A stretch of DNA of 64,000 nucleotides from Marinobacter persicus (GCF_900114155.1 NZ_FOSC01000001.1:1-64000), one strand, 5' to 3'. Positions 38,314 to 47,758 are shown, counted from the first letter of the stretch. The notes: generated by a model not told the origin, from the letters alone. A program made the numbers and translations.

Positions 38314-38526
38314 ATGAGAGTGCTCAGACTGGCGGAAGTGCAAGATAAAACCGGACTGGCCAGGTCCACACTGTACAAATATGTTGATGCGGGCACGTTT
38401 CCACGGCCTATCTACCTTGGCGGCAGAGCCGTCGGCTGGATTGATTCCGAGGTGCACGCATGGTTGCTGGAAAAGCAAGTCGAACGTGATATGACCCATG
38501 GAGCAACGAGAGGCTGGAGCCTCTAG
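38314..38526 (+). CDS. AlpA-family transcriptional regulator
   Basis: The 70-residue single-domain AlpA protein starts MRVLRLAEVQDKTGLARSTL, followed by KYVDAGTFPRPIYLGGRAVGW and the recognition-wing WIDSEVHAWL. GGAGGAGA lies upstream of the ATG. It closely resembles each half of the double AlpA at 36146, suggesting duplication within this island. By family knowledge it should activate integrase/excision or cargo genes. Confidence 0.92.
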   Translation: MRVLRLAEVQDKTGLARSTLYKYVDAGTFPRPIYLGGRAVGWIDSEVHAWLLEKQVERDMTHGATRGWSL

Positions 38527-38654
38527 GTATTTCGGTGGGCCCCATGGACGTCAGTGGCAGCCAGTGGACGCCGGAAAGGGCCCACCCTACGAACAGACCT
38601 GCAATTTTGTGGCATCATGTTGGTTCAACTTAATGAATAGAAAGGGTCGAACTC

Positions 38655-39068
38655 GTGAACCACAAGAGCCGAGCGGAATCTGCAACAGCTTCCCTTAAAA
38701 TAATAGTCGAGAGAGTGGAAGCCATTGTCAGTGAAACGGGACGTGACAGAGACCCCACCGTGAACCTGAACCATTTCCTAGACCAGCTCAGCCTTCCTGA
38801 GGTGAAGGCGATTTACGTAATCAGTCAAGCTGGAAGAAATCCTTCCTGGCTAGAGGAAACCAGTTCCATAGGCCCTCTTTATGTGAACCTCACGGAGATT
38901 CGTCCGGCAAACGAAGGCAAACAAGGCTTCATTAATTTCATCTCAACCAACACGCACAACCTAAGAAACTATATCGATCGGTACCTTGAAACCTGCAGCA
39001 GACTGAGCCTTGACCCATTTGAGGAAATAGGAATCCTGATTCAAAACGAAATGGCGCAGGAGCATTGA
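38655..39068 (+). CDS. Hypothetical protein
   Basis: The 137-residue soluble protein has a helical N-terminus, a central strand-rich segment (VKAIYVISQAGRNPSW) and a helical C-terminus (NLRNYIDRYLETCSRL, PFEEIGILIQNEM). I do not recognise it. The GTG start has AAGGG about 9 bases upstream. It sits between the AlpA gene and the leftward gene at 39154 with no clear partner. Confidence 0.65.
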   Translation: MNHKSRAESATASLKIIVERVEAIVSETGRDRDPTVNLNHFLDQLSLPEVKAIYVISQAGRNPSWLEETSSIGPLYVNLTEIRPANEGKQGFINFISTNTHNLRNYIDRYLETCSRLSLDPFEEIGILIQNEMAQEH

Positions 39069-39153
39069 TCCGATCGATCGTGAGGTAACCAATTGAATCA
39101 CTGGACTAAAGAATTTTAGGTGGCAGCGCTATCAAAAAGGCTCCATCAAGGCC

Positions 39154-40011
39154 TTATATTACCACCTGAGACCATGTTGCCCAGCGAAGCGATACCAACA
39201 CCTCAGACACTGCACCTACCGCGAGCTCTGCTTGTCGATCCGAAACGGGCGGAAATTTCGTTTCAGCGGGCTTGCCCCTTGCGTGCAATCTGGCGACCGT
39301 GTGAGCAAGACTGGCGACCACAGTTCTTGTCTCTGTCACAGCATCATACTTTTTTATCAGGTAGCCCAGGTCCTTACCGCTTATCTGGAGCTCTATCGAC
39401 AAGAACACCGTCAAAGCGTCGCGGCACCGGTCTATAACTGAAGCTGGCGGGGAGGAACGGAAGCCCTGCACAACGTCGTCTAGTGCCAATTCGACACGGC
39501 GTTGGTCCTCTGCGCTAAGAGCACCTTTTTTTATGTGGGGAAGAAACCCGAACTGCGGCCTCATCTTTATCGTCAGCAGCTCCTGACCAATCGCGTCCGG
39601 CTCGAAATGGACCAGCTCACCAATCGTGAAGTTCGCCTGGCTGCCAAAGGTTAACGTGACCTGACCGGGTAACGCACCGCCCAACACACCCTGAAACCCC
39701 TGATACTGGAAAGTAATCAACCTGCCATCTTGGCAAGGAGGATGCCCCCAGTACTGAGGTTGAGAGTCCATTCTGCGCCACACATACCCGCGCCGTATTT
39801 GGGAAACGGGATCAAACGAAACCTCCTGGAACACGTACTCAGAGACGATAAATGAATCTACTTCCGGCCCAGAAATAGCGTCAGGCAGCTTTCCCCAAAT
39901 CCGAACTGGAAAAACCGGCACATGCTGGGCTCGTTCTGGACCACGGTCCCGACTGCCGATGTATATGTCTCCGGTATCTTTATCAATGCCTAGATTCTTC
40001 AACTGAACCAC
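39154..40011 (-). CDS. Unknown protein divergent from the OLD/type III R-M operon
   Basis: The 285-residue protein has a beta-rich N-terminal two thirds (DIYIGSRDRGPERAQHV, VFPVRIWG, RRGYVWRRMD) and a helical C-terminal third ending DRQAELAVGAVSEVLVSLRW. That end loosely resembles the last helices of HEPN-like domains, but the usual R-x4-6-H is not clear. The best annotated start is GTG at 40011. A TTG at 40002 with AAGGGTGG before it is an alternative. Its start faces the OLD nuclease start across 243 bp, so it may be a regulator or accessory defence protein. Function unknown. Confidence 0.65.
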   Translation of the reverse strand: MVQLKNLGIDKDTGDIYIGSRDRGPERAQHVPVFPVRIWGKLPDAISGPEVDSFIVSEYVFQEVSFDPVSQIRRGYVWRRMDSQPQYWGHPPCQDGRLITFQYQGFQGVLGGALPGQVTLTFGSQANFTIGELVHFEPDAIGQELLTIKMRPQFGFLPHIKKGALSAEDQRRVELALDDVVQGFRSSPPASVIDRCRDALTVFLSIELQISGKDLGYLIKKYDAVTETRTVVASLAHTVARLHARGKPAETKFPPVSDRQAELAVGAVSEVLVSLRWATWSQVVI

Positions 40012-40254
40012 CCTTACTCAGTGAACGTCGCAGTGCCCGATCTCAAAGCCTATTTCTCTGCTCGGTATTCGGCCACTTACCTATCGGGTATCATTGCGCA
40101 GAATCAAACAAGATAGCACCTGGCAGACGACAAGTCGGGATTTCCTCTAGCGGATCGCAGAGCCTAGCAGCTTCCCGCGTAGACTAGTCCGTGGCAACCC
40201 GCGTCGCACTTACCAAGACCGCACTCTCTCACTGCGAATAGACAAGGGACCTGT

Positions 40255-42039
40255 ATGCACCGCCTAAGCCATCTGACAATCAAAAACTTCCGGGCATGCC
40301 AAAACGTCGCTCTGCCTCTGGAGGGTTATACCCCGCTAGTGGGCCAAAACAACACGGGGAAGTCTACCATCCTCAAGGCCGTTGAGTGGGTTTTGAAGCC
40401 AACGGCACTTTCAAAACAGGACTTCCACGACCCCGACATGCCGGTAGAAATCTCTGCGTGTATCGATGGGGTCAGCGAAGCCGTTCTGGATCAAATACCC
40501 GAGGCTAAACACCGCAAAGCAATCGCCCCATATTGCAAAAACGGCCGCTTGTGGATTCGCGTCGTCGCTTCCGGCACCACTGCAAAGTCCATCGAAAAAC
40601 AGGTTTGGGATGCAGAGCAATGTGCGGACGCTGACAAACCCGACCAGTGGCGTAATTATCCAACTGGCCTGCCACAGGCTGTGTCGGCTCTACTCCCAGA
40701 GCCGCTGGTTGTCCAGGCAATGCACGACATCGGCGAAGATCTTGGCAAGGCCAAAGCAGGCACAACTATCAAAAGCCTACTCGATGAAATTATGGGGCCG
40801 CTTCTGGAGGCCCACGCAGAGCTCAGTGCAGCATTGGAGACAATACACCACGTTTTAACCGCTGACGGCGATAACCGATCAGACCACCTTCAGAAGTTCG
40901 ATTCCGACGCAACCGACGCACTGGCACATTTTTTCCCGGGTCTCGCTCTTGATCTGGATCTTCAAGTTGTAGACGTCAAAGAATTTTTCAAAGCTGGCGA
41001 TCTCCACGTCACAGACAAGGTCACAGGTGACAGGCGGCGCTTCGATCAGATGGGTACTGGCACACAACGGGCCATCCAAATGGCCCTAATTCGATATTTG
41101 GCGGATACGCGCAAGAGCAGTAACGATAGCCCATCCCGCCGGCTTCTCCTGATCGACGAGCCGGAACTCTATTTGCACCCACAAGGAGTTCGGCGATTGC
41201 GGCAGGCGTTATCGCACCTATCTGGCGCCGGTTTTCAAGTTGTCTTCTCCACTCACTCTCCGATGATGCTAAGTCGAGACAACGCAGCCGATACCGTGAT
41301 TGTTGGGAAAGCTGCCGAGACCGGCGTAAACGTTCGCAAACCACTACGACAAGCTGTCGAAGAGGCGCTGGAAGGAGGGCCAAGTCAATCGCGGACGCTG
41401 TTCGAGCTGGGCAACCTGACTGAAATTTACTTTGCAGATCGAGTAGTCATTTGCGAGGGCAAAACGGACCGCCGATTGCTCCCCCTTGCCTACGAGCGGC
41501 TTTATGACCAAGCGCCAGAGCTCGATCACATCGCTTTTGTGTCTCTTGGCTCCTGTGCCGACATCCCCAAGGCGCTGACTGTTCTTTCTGCCATGGGCAT
41601 TAAGGCCTGTGCCATTGCCGACCTGGACTTTGCCTACACACACGCCCGAAGTAGCGGACTCCTTGAACGAAATGGCGAAGACATTCAGTCTGCAAAGCGA
41701 GTTCTGAACGGTTTAAGCCAGGAACAAGGGTTTGCGCTCAGTGGCAACGGACTCCCTCAGAACGACAAGAGCTCCGGCTGGTCGGCTGCCGATGCCTGGG
41801 CTTGCTACGCAGCCAACGAAGATGGCCAGGCAATTGCCCTGAGTAGCCATGAAACATTAAAGTACACCGGCGTGTGGGTCTGGCTGGAGGGCTGTATCGA
41901 ACAAGTCACGAAAGCTGACCAGAAGGGTGAAGATGCCATTGCAGAACAAGAAGATACTCTTCGAGCACTCAGCGCGGCCGAGATTGAACAACAGATGCCC
42001 GCCTTCAAGGCGTGTTTTGACTGGATCAGGAGTTATTAA
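40255..42039 (+). CDS. OLD-family ATP-dependent endonuclease (AAA ATPase plus TOPRIM)
   Basis: The 594-residue protein has an SMC/ABC-type ATPase with Walker A GQNNTGKST (30-38), Walker B RLLLIDEPELYLHPQG (about 296) and FSTHSPMML. A C-terminal TOPRIM domain follows, with VICEGKTDRRLL (about 397) and IADLDFAYTHA (about 454, the DxD). This is the layout of OLD nucleases, including GajA of Gabija. No UvrD-like GajB is present; instead the stop overlaps the Mod start by one base (TAATG). Tight coupling to a type III R-M system makes it a likely part of the same defence unit. Confidence 0.92.
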   Translation: MHRLSHLTIKNFRACQNVALPLEGYTPLVGQNNTGKSTILKAVEWVLKPTALSKQDFHDPDMPVEISACIDGVSEAVLDQIPEAKHRKAIAPYCKNGRLWIRVVASGTTAKSIEKQVWDAEQCADADKPDQWRNYPTGLPQAVSALLPEPLVVQAMHDIGEDLGKAKAGTTIKSLLDEIMGPLLEAHAELSAALETIHHVLTADGDNRSDHLQKFDSDATDALAHFFPGLALDLDLQVVDVKEFFKAGDLHVTDKVTGDRRRFDQMGTGTQRAIQMALIRYLADTRKSSNDSPSRRLLLIDEPELYLHPQGVRRLRQALSHLSGAGFQVVFSTHSPMMLSRDNAADTVIVGKAAETGVNVRKPLRQAVEEALEGGPSQSRTLFELGNLTEIYFADRVVICEGKTDRRLLPLAYERLYDQAPELDHIAFVSLGSCADIPKALTVLSAMGIKACAIADLDFAYTHARSSGLLERNGEDIQSAKRVLNGLSQEQGFALSGNGLPQNDKSSGWSAADAWACYAANEDGQAIALSSHETLKYTGVWVWLEGCIEQVTKADQKGEDAIAEQEDTLRALSAAEIEQQMPAFKACFDWIRSY

Positions 42040-43862
42040 TGCCAACGCTTGAATTCAAGGGCAAGCAATTTGTCTACTCCCACCACCTTGGGGTGCCATT
42101 TCGCGAGTTGAAGGTGATTTCGGACAAATCCCTGCCCGCTAAGGGCCAAAAGCCCTCGTTGGACGACAACCTGATCATCCACGGCGATAATCTGGAAGCA
42201 CTCAAGGCCCTGCTCCCCACTCACGCCGGAAAGGTCGACTGCATCTTCATTGACCCGCCTTATAACACCGGTAATGAGGGTTGGTGCTACAACGACAACG
42301 TGCGTTCTCCTCTAATGAGGGAGTGGTTGAAGAAGTCCGCCAACCCGGTGGACAAGGAAGACCTGGAACGGCACGACAAATGGTTGTGCATGATGTGGCC
42401 TCGATTGCAGCTATTGAAAGAGCTTCTATCTGAGCGTGGAAGTATCTGGATTACGCTGGACGATAACGAAGCGCAGCGTTGCAAGATGATGCTGGACGAA
42501 ATTTTCGGCGAAGAAAACTTCGTTGCATCCTGCATATGGCACAAAATGGACAGCCCCAAGAACACTGCTCGCTACTTCAGCGAAGACCATGACTATTTGC
42601 TGGTTTACACAAAGAACATAGCGTTTTGGGAGCTAAACCATCTCCCCAGAACCGATGAGATGGTTTCTCGCTATCAGAACCCAGATAACGACCCGCGTGG
42701 ACCCTGGCTCCTCAGCGACCTTGACGCAAGAAACAAGTACTCAAAAGGGCTTTACTCCATCACCACTCCGAAAGGACGAGTGATACAAGGCCCACCGAAA
42801 GGCAAGTACTGGCGGATCAGCGAAGAAAAGTTCAAGGAAATGGATCAGGACGGGCGAATCTGGTGGGGCGCTGATGGGAATGCAGATCCAAACATTAAGC
42901 GATTTCTGAGTGAGGTGCGGGATGGTGTTGTTCCCCAGACGATCTGGAACTGGAAGGACGTAGGCAGCACCCGGCATGCTAAAACTGAGATCCTCAAGGT
43001 ATTTTCCGATACCGATGAGCGAGAAATTTTTGTTACTCCGAAGCCCAAGGCCCTCGTAGCACGGGTACTGGCGATTGCGACAGATAAGAACTCTCTCATT
43101 CTGGATTCATTTGCGGGCAGCGCAACCACAGCTCACTCCGTCCTGGAAGCCAACAAAAAGGACGACGGAAACCGCCGCTTCATACTTATCGAGTGCGAAG
43201 ATTATGCAGATACTCTCACTGCTGAACGCGTGCGCAGGGTAATCAATGGCTACCCTTACACCGGTACTCAGCGTGACGAACTGCACCGAGAAAACATTAC
43301 CTGGAGCACATTCGAGAAGAAGCACTCCAAGGTGCTGGACCATGTTGCGTCTATAGAGAATCTGCAGGGCCACGAATACGACAAGATCAGTAAACAGATA
43401 AAAGATGGCGTGCTCACTGTCACCGGTGAGCGCAAGGTGAAAGGAACCGCGCCAGGGCTCGGGGGAAGCTTCACCTATTGCACACTCGGCGAACCTATAG
43501 ACATTGAAAGCCTGCTTACCGGCAAGGGACTGCCCACCTTCGAGGCACTGGCCCGCTATGTTTTCTACACTGCCACAGGCCAATCACTGGCCAAAGTCGG
43601 CGAACCGGCACCCGATGGCTTTATTGGTGAGACAGACCTATTCCGAGTACACCTATTCTACCAGCCAAACCGGGAATGGTTGCGTTCCAATGAAGCTGCA
43701 CTGAATGCCGAGAGGGTGACGGCGATAGAACAGAACAGCAAAGGTGGCAAACGCGCAATTGTTTTCGCCGTTGCTAAGTTCATGAGCCAGAAAGAACTGA
43801 CTGCCCGCCGCATCGAGTTCTGCCAACTCCCCTATGCAGTCCACAGAATCCTGGGGGATTGA
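42039..43862 (+). CDS. mod: Type III restriction-modification DNA methyltransferase (Mod)
   Basis: This beta-class N6-adenine methyltransferase of 607 residues has motif IV DPPYNTGNEGW (about 72) before the SAM-binding motif I FAGSATTAHSV (about 357). Between them lies a long variable target-recognition region, the standard Mod order. It reads the recognition site for both modification and cleavage. It is coupled upstream to the OLD gene by a one-base overlap and directly abuts res. The target sequence cannot be deduced. No frame break and no phase-variable repeat tract were seen. Confidence 0.95.
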   Translation: MPTLEFKGKQFVYSHHLGVPFRELKVISDKSLPAKGQKPSLDDNLIIHGDNLEALKALLPTHAGKVDCIFIDPPYNTGNEGWCYNDNVRSPLMREWLKKSANPVDKEDLERHDKWLCMMWPRLQLLKELLSERGSIWITLDDNEAQRCKMMLDEIFGEENFVASCIWHKMDSPKNTARYFSEDHDYLLVYTKNIAFWELNHLPRTDEMVSRYQNPDNDPRGPWLLSDLDARNKYSKGLYSITTPKGRVIQGPPKGKYWRISEEKFKEMDQDGRIWWGADGNADPNIKRFLSEVRDGVVPQTIWNWKDVGSTRHAKTEILKVFSDTDEREIFVTPKPKALVARVLAIATDKNSLILDSFAGSATTAHSVLEANKKDDGNRRFILIECEDYADTLTAERVRRVINGYPYTGTQRDELHRENITWSTFEKKHSKVLDHVASIENLQGHEYDKISKQIKDGVLTVTGERKVKGTAPGLGGSFTYCTLGEPIDIESLLTGKGLPTFEALARYVFYTATGQSLAKVGEPAPDGFIGETDLFRVHLFYQPNREWLRSNEAALNAERVTAIEQNSKGGKRAIVFAVAKFMSQKELTARRIEFCQLPYAVHRILGD

Positions 43863-43864
43863 GC

Positions 43865-46516
43865 ATGGAACTGAAGGAGTACCAACAAGGTGTATTGAGC
43901 AAGCTGGACCGTTACTTGTCAGTGCTTCAAGAGCAGCGCGAGCAGGCTGAAGAATTTGTTGAGTTCCAGCAAAGCAAAGGCAAAACGGCGACCCTTGGCG
44001 ATTACTGCCGCGAAACATGGGATCAACTCAATGCAGAGCGGCTACTGCCTTATCTTTATCATGGCGACCAACCGGTAGTAGCGCCCCACCTGTCTCGCCA
44101 TGATGGCCAGGGCCTTTCGATACCCAACATATGCTTCAAGGTGCCGACTGGCGGCGGCAAAACGCTGCTGGCCACCGCCGCCTTGGAACGTGTGCAAACG
44201 GACTACTTCAAGCGCCAGCTTGGACTGGTTTTATGGGTTGTGCCCTCTGAAGCCATCTATCGACAAACCTGGAAGCAACTAGCAAACCGCGAACACCCCT
44301 ACCGACAAATGCTGGAACGCGCATCTGGTGGACGGGTAAAGCTGTTAGAAAAAGGCGATGCCTTCACTCGCCGTGATGTGGAAGGCCAGCTGTGTGTAAT
44401 GCTACTAATGCTTCCCTCTGCCGCACGGAAATCCAAAGAAACGCTGCGCCTGTTCCGCGACAGCGGGCGCTTTACTTCCTTTTTTCCAATCGAGGATGAC
44501 AGCGAGGCAAACCGTGCCCTTTTGGATAAAGTGCCAAACCTGGACCAGAATGACCTGGCTGACCTTGGTTTTGCTGAAGGGGTCGTGCCGGACTCCGTTT
44601 CAATCAAGCAAAGCTTGGGTAATGTGTTGCGACTGGTGCGCCCAGTTGTCGTAATCGATGAGGGCCACAAGGCCTATTCCGACACGGCTCGCGATACTAT
44701 CGCCGGTTTTAATCCCCGCTTCATTCTGGAGCTATCCGCTACACCGAATACCAACAACAAGCACCAGTCCAATGTCCTGGTGAACGTGCCTGGGGCGGAT
44801 CTCAAAGATGAAGAGATGATCAAGCTGCCCATCAACGTGATCAACGAGGGCAAAGGTGGTTGGAAGCACACTCTGACTTTGGCCCATTTGAAACAACAGG
44901 ATTTAGAGCGAGCAGCGCTCGCCTTCCAGAATGAGACAGGGCGCTATATTCGGCCTATCGTTCTGGTGCGAGTGGAACGCACCGGAAAAGAGCAACGTGA
45001 TTCCGGGATGGTTCACGCAGAGGATGCCCGGGAGTACCTGCGGGATCAGTTGGGAGTAAAGGAAGAACACATACGCCTCAAAACCTCTAGCGATGATGAG
45101 TTGGCTGACGAGGACCTCCTTTCGCCGACCTCTTCCGTGCGATTCATCATCACCAAGGACGCACTGCGTGAAGGTTGGGACTGTCCATTCGCCTACGCGC
45201 TGGCGGTGCTGTCACGCACGACCGCAACCACCGCACTGACACAAATGATCGGCCGGGTGCTGCGCCAGCCTCATGCCAAAGCTACAGGGGTCCCCGCACT
45301 GGACGAGTGTTACGTATTCACGTTCGATCAGGATGTAACGGCGGCAATTAACAGTGTGCGCAAGGGCCTGGAAGATGAGGGGATGTCAGACCTGGCCTCT
45401 AGCGTAACATCGGTAGACCCTGGTACCGGAAAACCACGGAATATGCGCCGCGAGACCATTCAGCGGCGAAATGAGTTTGCCGGTTTGCCGCCGATCTTTC
45501 TGCCCCGGGTACTACATCGAGACATTAATTCGCCTGATGGCTACCGGCCTTTGGATTACGAAAGGGATGTTCTCGGTGCTTTGGATTGGGAGGCTTTGCA
45601 GTTTCTTGGCGCCGACAAAGCCACTATGGATACTGACAAGCTTGAACGCACTGTGGCCAGGGTGACACTTGATCGAAACGCAAAAAAAGACGGACAAACC
45701 TCATTCGCGCTTGAACAAGAAGCCGTTTACTCCGTACCAGAGGAAGGATTGGACATACCCTACTTGGTGCGTCAGCTCCTGGATGTCGTACCAAACCCAT
45801 GGCAAGGCATGCGCCTGCTTGAGGAAACACTCACTGCCCTGAGAAATCGGGACGTGACCGAGGCTCAGATCTACGCAAACCGGCTTGACTTGATTCAGGC
45901 AATGAAGGTCGACTTGCGAGAACAAGTCAACGCAATGGCTGAAAACCTATTCCGAGATAAACTCGATAGCGGGGAGATCAGCCTGCGCCTGGTATCGTCG
46001 AATGACCCAGCCCTTAACTGGAAAATTGCCGAGACTCTGGAAATCAACGTCTCTGACGTGGACCCGCTGCTGTATCGCAAGAATGGCGACCCACTTGAAA
46101 AGAGCCTGTTCGAGAAGGTCTATCAAAGTGAGCTTAACGATCTGGAGAAAAGCACCGCCTGGTACCTGGACGAGAGCAAATGCATTTATTGGTGGCACCG
46201 CATTGCCGTCAACCAGCGTTCATACGGGTTACAGGGGTGGCAGCGCCATCGGGTTTACCCCGATCTCCTCGCCTGCGTGCACGGTGTTGAAAATGGCAAA
46301 TTCCGTTTCTCAGTACTCGAAACCAAGGGTGACCACCTGAAGGGTAATGACGATACCGAGTATAAGCAGAAACTCTTTGACCTATTTACCCGATATGCGG
46401 ATGTGACAGCATCCATCGGGCAGCTTGCACTTGAGGGGCAAGACGAGCCCTTGAGTTTCAGAATGGTGATGGAGAAAGACTGGAAAGAGACCCTGGTTGA
46501 TGAGGGCATCCGCTGA
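43865..46516 (+). CDS. res: Type III restriction enzyme helicase/nuclease subunit (Res)
   Basis: Res translocates or diffuses along DNA and cleaves it with Mod. The 883-residue protein has superfamily 2 motifs: Walker A VPTGGGKTLL (about 96), DEGHKAY (about 264), LSATPNTNN, and TQMIGRVLRQP. The C-terminal PD-(D/E)xK nuclease shows YPDLLA and VLETKGD (about 818). All key residues are present, so the system should be active. The ATG at 43865 has GGGGG upstream; a TTG two codons before it overlaps the mod stop. A hairpin follows. Confidence 0.95.
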   Translation: MELKEYQQGVLSKLDRYLSVLQEQREQAEEFVEFQQSKGKTATLGDYCRETWDQLNAERLLPYLYHGDQPVVAPHLSRHDGQGLSIPNICFKVPTGGGKTLLATAALERVQTDYFKRQLGLVLWVVPSEAIYRQTWKQLANREHPYRQMLERASGGRVKLLEKGDAFTRRDVEGQLCVMLLMLPSAARKSKETLRLFRDSGRFTSFFPIEDDSEANRALLDKVPNLDQNDLADLGFAEGVVPDSVSIKQSLGNVLRLVRPVVVIDEGHKAYSDTARDTIAGFNPRFILELSATPNTNNKHQSNVLVNVPGADLKDEEMIKLPINVINEGKGGWKHTLTLAHLKQQDLERAALAFQNETGRYIRPIVLVRVERTGKEQRDSGMVHAEDAREYLRDQLGVKEEHIRLKTSSDDELADEDLLSPTSSVRFIITKDALREGWDCPFAYALAVLSRTTATTALTQMIGRVLRQPHAKATGVPALDECYVFTFDQDVTAAINSVRKGLEDEGMSDLASSVTSVDPGTGKPRNMRRETIQRRNEFAGLPPIFLPRVLHRDINSPDGYRPLDYERDVLGALDWEALQFLGADKATMDTDKLERTVARVTLDRNAKKDGQTSFALEQEAVYSVPEEGLDIPYLVRQLLDVVPNPWQGMRLLEETLTALRNRDVTEAQIYANRLDLIQAMKVDLREQVNAMAENLFRDKLDSGEISLRLVSSNDPALNWKIAETLEINVSDVDPLLYRKNGDPLEKSLFEKVYQSELNDLEKSTAWYLDESKCIYWWHRIAVNQRSYGLQGWQRHRVYPDLLACVHGVENGKFRFSVLETKGDHLKGNDDTEYKQKLFDLFTRYADVTASIGQLALEGQDEPLSFRMVMEKDWKETLVDEGIR

Positions 46517-46532
46517 AAAGCGGTTGCCGGGC

Positions 46533-46555
46533 TGGCACCATATCGGGTGGTGCCA
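46533..46555. terminator. Hairpin after res
   Basis: TGGCACCA and TGGTGCCA form an 8-bp perfect stem with a 7-nt loop, between the convergent res and GIY-YIG genes. No T-tract is present, so it is a weak or factor-dependent terminator candidate. Confidence 0.45.
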
Positions 46556-46575
46556 ACCCCATCCCTCACTCAGGT

Positions 46576-47379
46576 TTATTGCAGGAGCTCGGCGAAATCG
46601 ATATCAAACTCCTGCTCTAAATACTTTACCGTTTGTGGCTGGCCATCCAGCGAAGCCCGGACCAACTGAGAAGTAAACAACCCGCTCTTAGACTTCCACT
46701 TCGCCTCACTTCGGGGGACAGCCTTCACCCAATCGACGAGGGCAACATACTCAGAGTTTTCCAAATCATTCGAATTCTCAGCGATATTTGGGCAAACCAG
46801 TTCTTTCTGAAGAAGCGGAATGTTTCCAACCAAGACATCGCGAACCGGTTTCGCACACTGGGTAACTTGCCCTACCCCAACGAATCCCTGACCTTTTAAA
46901 TAGGCCGCCACGAAGTCCCCGACTTGAAGCCCCTGAATAGCATCGCGAAAGCGCGGCGCCTGACCTGCCGAAATAAATCCGTACTGGACATAATCATCCC
47001 AGTTGCGATGCAAGCCTTCCCCAACGTTGTAATAGTAAAGCCCATTCTGAAAATCGAACCCGGAAAGATTCTTGTGCAACGAATCGTGAGGCCGGAAATT
47101 GTCAGCGTAGTGGCCGGAGGAAACATTTGTCAGCTGCTTACCCAATTTCCAAAGCAGCGTCTTCTCAACCAACAGCGCATCGTGCTCGGACAGATTACGA
47201 GCAATCACCCGAATGATTGGCTCTAACCCTTCTTTCCTGATCGCCTTAATCCGTCTGGTCTTCTCGCTATCCGATTCATCATTCACATGGGCGTACTTCC
47301 GGGAGCCCTTTCCTTTTCCATAATAAAACTCCTCGAAATTCCGAGGGTCGATGTAAACGTATACGTAATAATTGCTCAT
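46576..47379 (-). CDS. GIY-YIG nuclease-like protein with C-terminal PUA/EVE-like domain
   Basis: The 267-residue protein starts with a LEM-3-type GIY-YIG domain: YYVYVYIDPRNFEEFYYGKGKG, in short YVYVYID and FYYGKGKG, with arginines and a glutamate (VEKTLLWKLG, about 72). Residues about 115-185 (WDDYVQYGFISAGQ, LQVGDFVAAYLKG, GFVGVGQV) look like a PUA/EVE-type domain, a fold often tied to modified-base recognition. The pairing suggests a nuclease directed by base modification; that is inference. It is convergent with the type III R-M operon and opens the leftward GIY-YIG cluster's 3' side. Confidence 0.75.
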   Translation of the reverse strand: MSNYYVYVYIDPRNFEEFYYGKGKGSRKYAHVNDESDSEKTRRIKAIRKEGLEPIIRVIARNLSEHDALLVEKTLLWKLGKQLTNVSSGHYADNFRPHDSLHKNLSGFDFQNGLYYYNVGEGLHRNWDDYVQYGFISAGQAPRFRDAIQGLQVGDFVAAYLKGQGFVGVGQVTQCAKPVRDVLVGNIPLLQKELVCPNIAENSNDLENSEYVALVDWVKAVPRSEAKWKSKSGLFTSQLVRASLDGQPQTVKYLEQEFDIDFAELLQ

Positions 47380-47420
47380 GGGCTCTCAGGAGTCGCTGCC
47401 AAGGGATGCATTCTCATACG

Positions 47421-47663
47421 CTATTTCGCCGGGCAAGTACTGGTACATACGACGTAGGATTCCCGGCATGCTCTCAGCGTTTCTGTTTTAAAGCCAACTT
47501 GATTCCCCTGTGAAACGCAAGAAGAGTAGCTTTTTGAGCATTCCCTTACGCAGCTCGACTCCAACCCACTTACATCTACATCTTTGATGCTATAAGCGCA
47601 TCCATAAAGGCTGAGCAACACTCCAACGAGAGTAGCGACTTTCAACTCTGAACTCAGGATCAT
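47421..47663 (-). CDS. Small cysteine-rich lipoprotein, unknown
   Basis: From the ATG at 47663 this 80-residue protein has a signal peptide ending in a lipobox LYGC. A short mature domain follows with several further cysteines (CVRECSKSYSSC, LRACRESYVVCTSTC), suggesting disulfides in the periplasm. The open frame extends 15 codons upstream, but the signal peptide fits the shorter start, which has AAGG upstream. No recognised family. A membrane-anchored protein amid nuclease genes is out of place; it could be cargo. Confidence 0.7.
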   Translation of the reverse strand: MILSSELKVATLVGVLLSLYGCAYSIKDVDVSGLESSCVRECSKSYSSCVSQGNQVGFKTETLRACRESYVVCTSTCPAK

Positions 47664-47758
47664 ACATAGCTGCCTTTCTTGTATTTCTGCGCCCCAGTTT
47701 CGGGTCACGCCAAAAAACTTCCGGTTACGTAGCGGTAGCGTTCAATTTGATTAAGGCT

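Noticed and set aside
39120-39441. Rightward frames opposite the gene at 39154-40011
   Set aside because: They lie antisense to a longer frame with more protein-like composition.
40255-42039. Gabija system
   Set aside because: The OLD protein resembles GajA in layout, but the required UvrD-like GajB is absent; the partners are Mod and Res.
42039-46516. BREX or DISARM system
   Set aside because: No pglX/pglZ, brxL, DUF1998 or related genes are present; the two genes are a standard type III pair.
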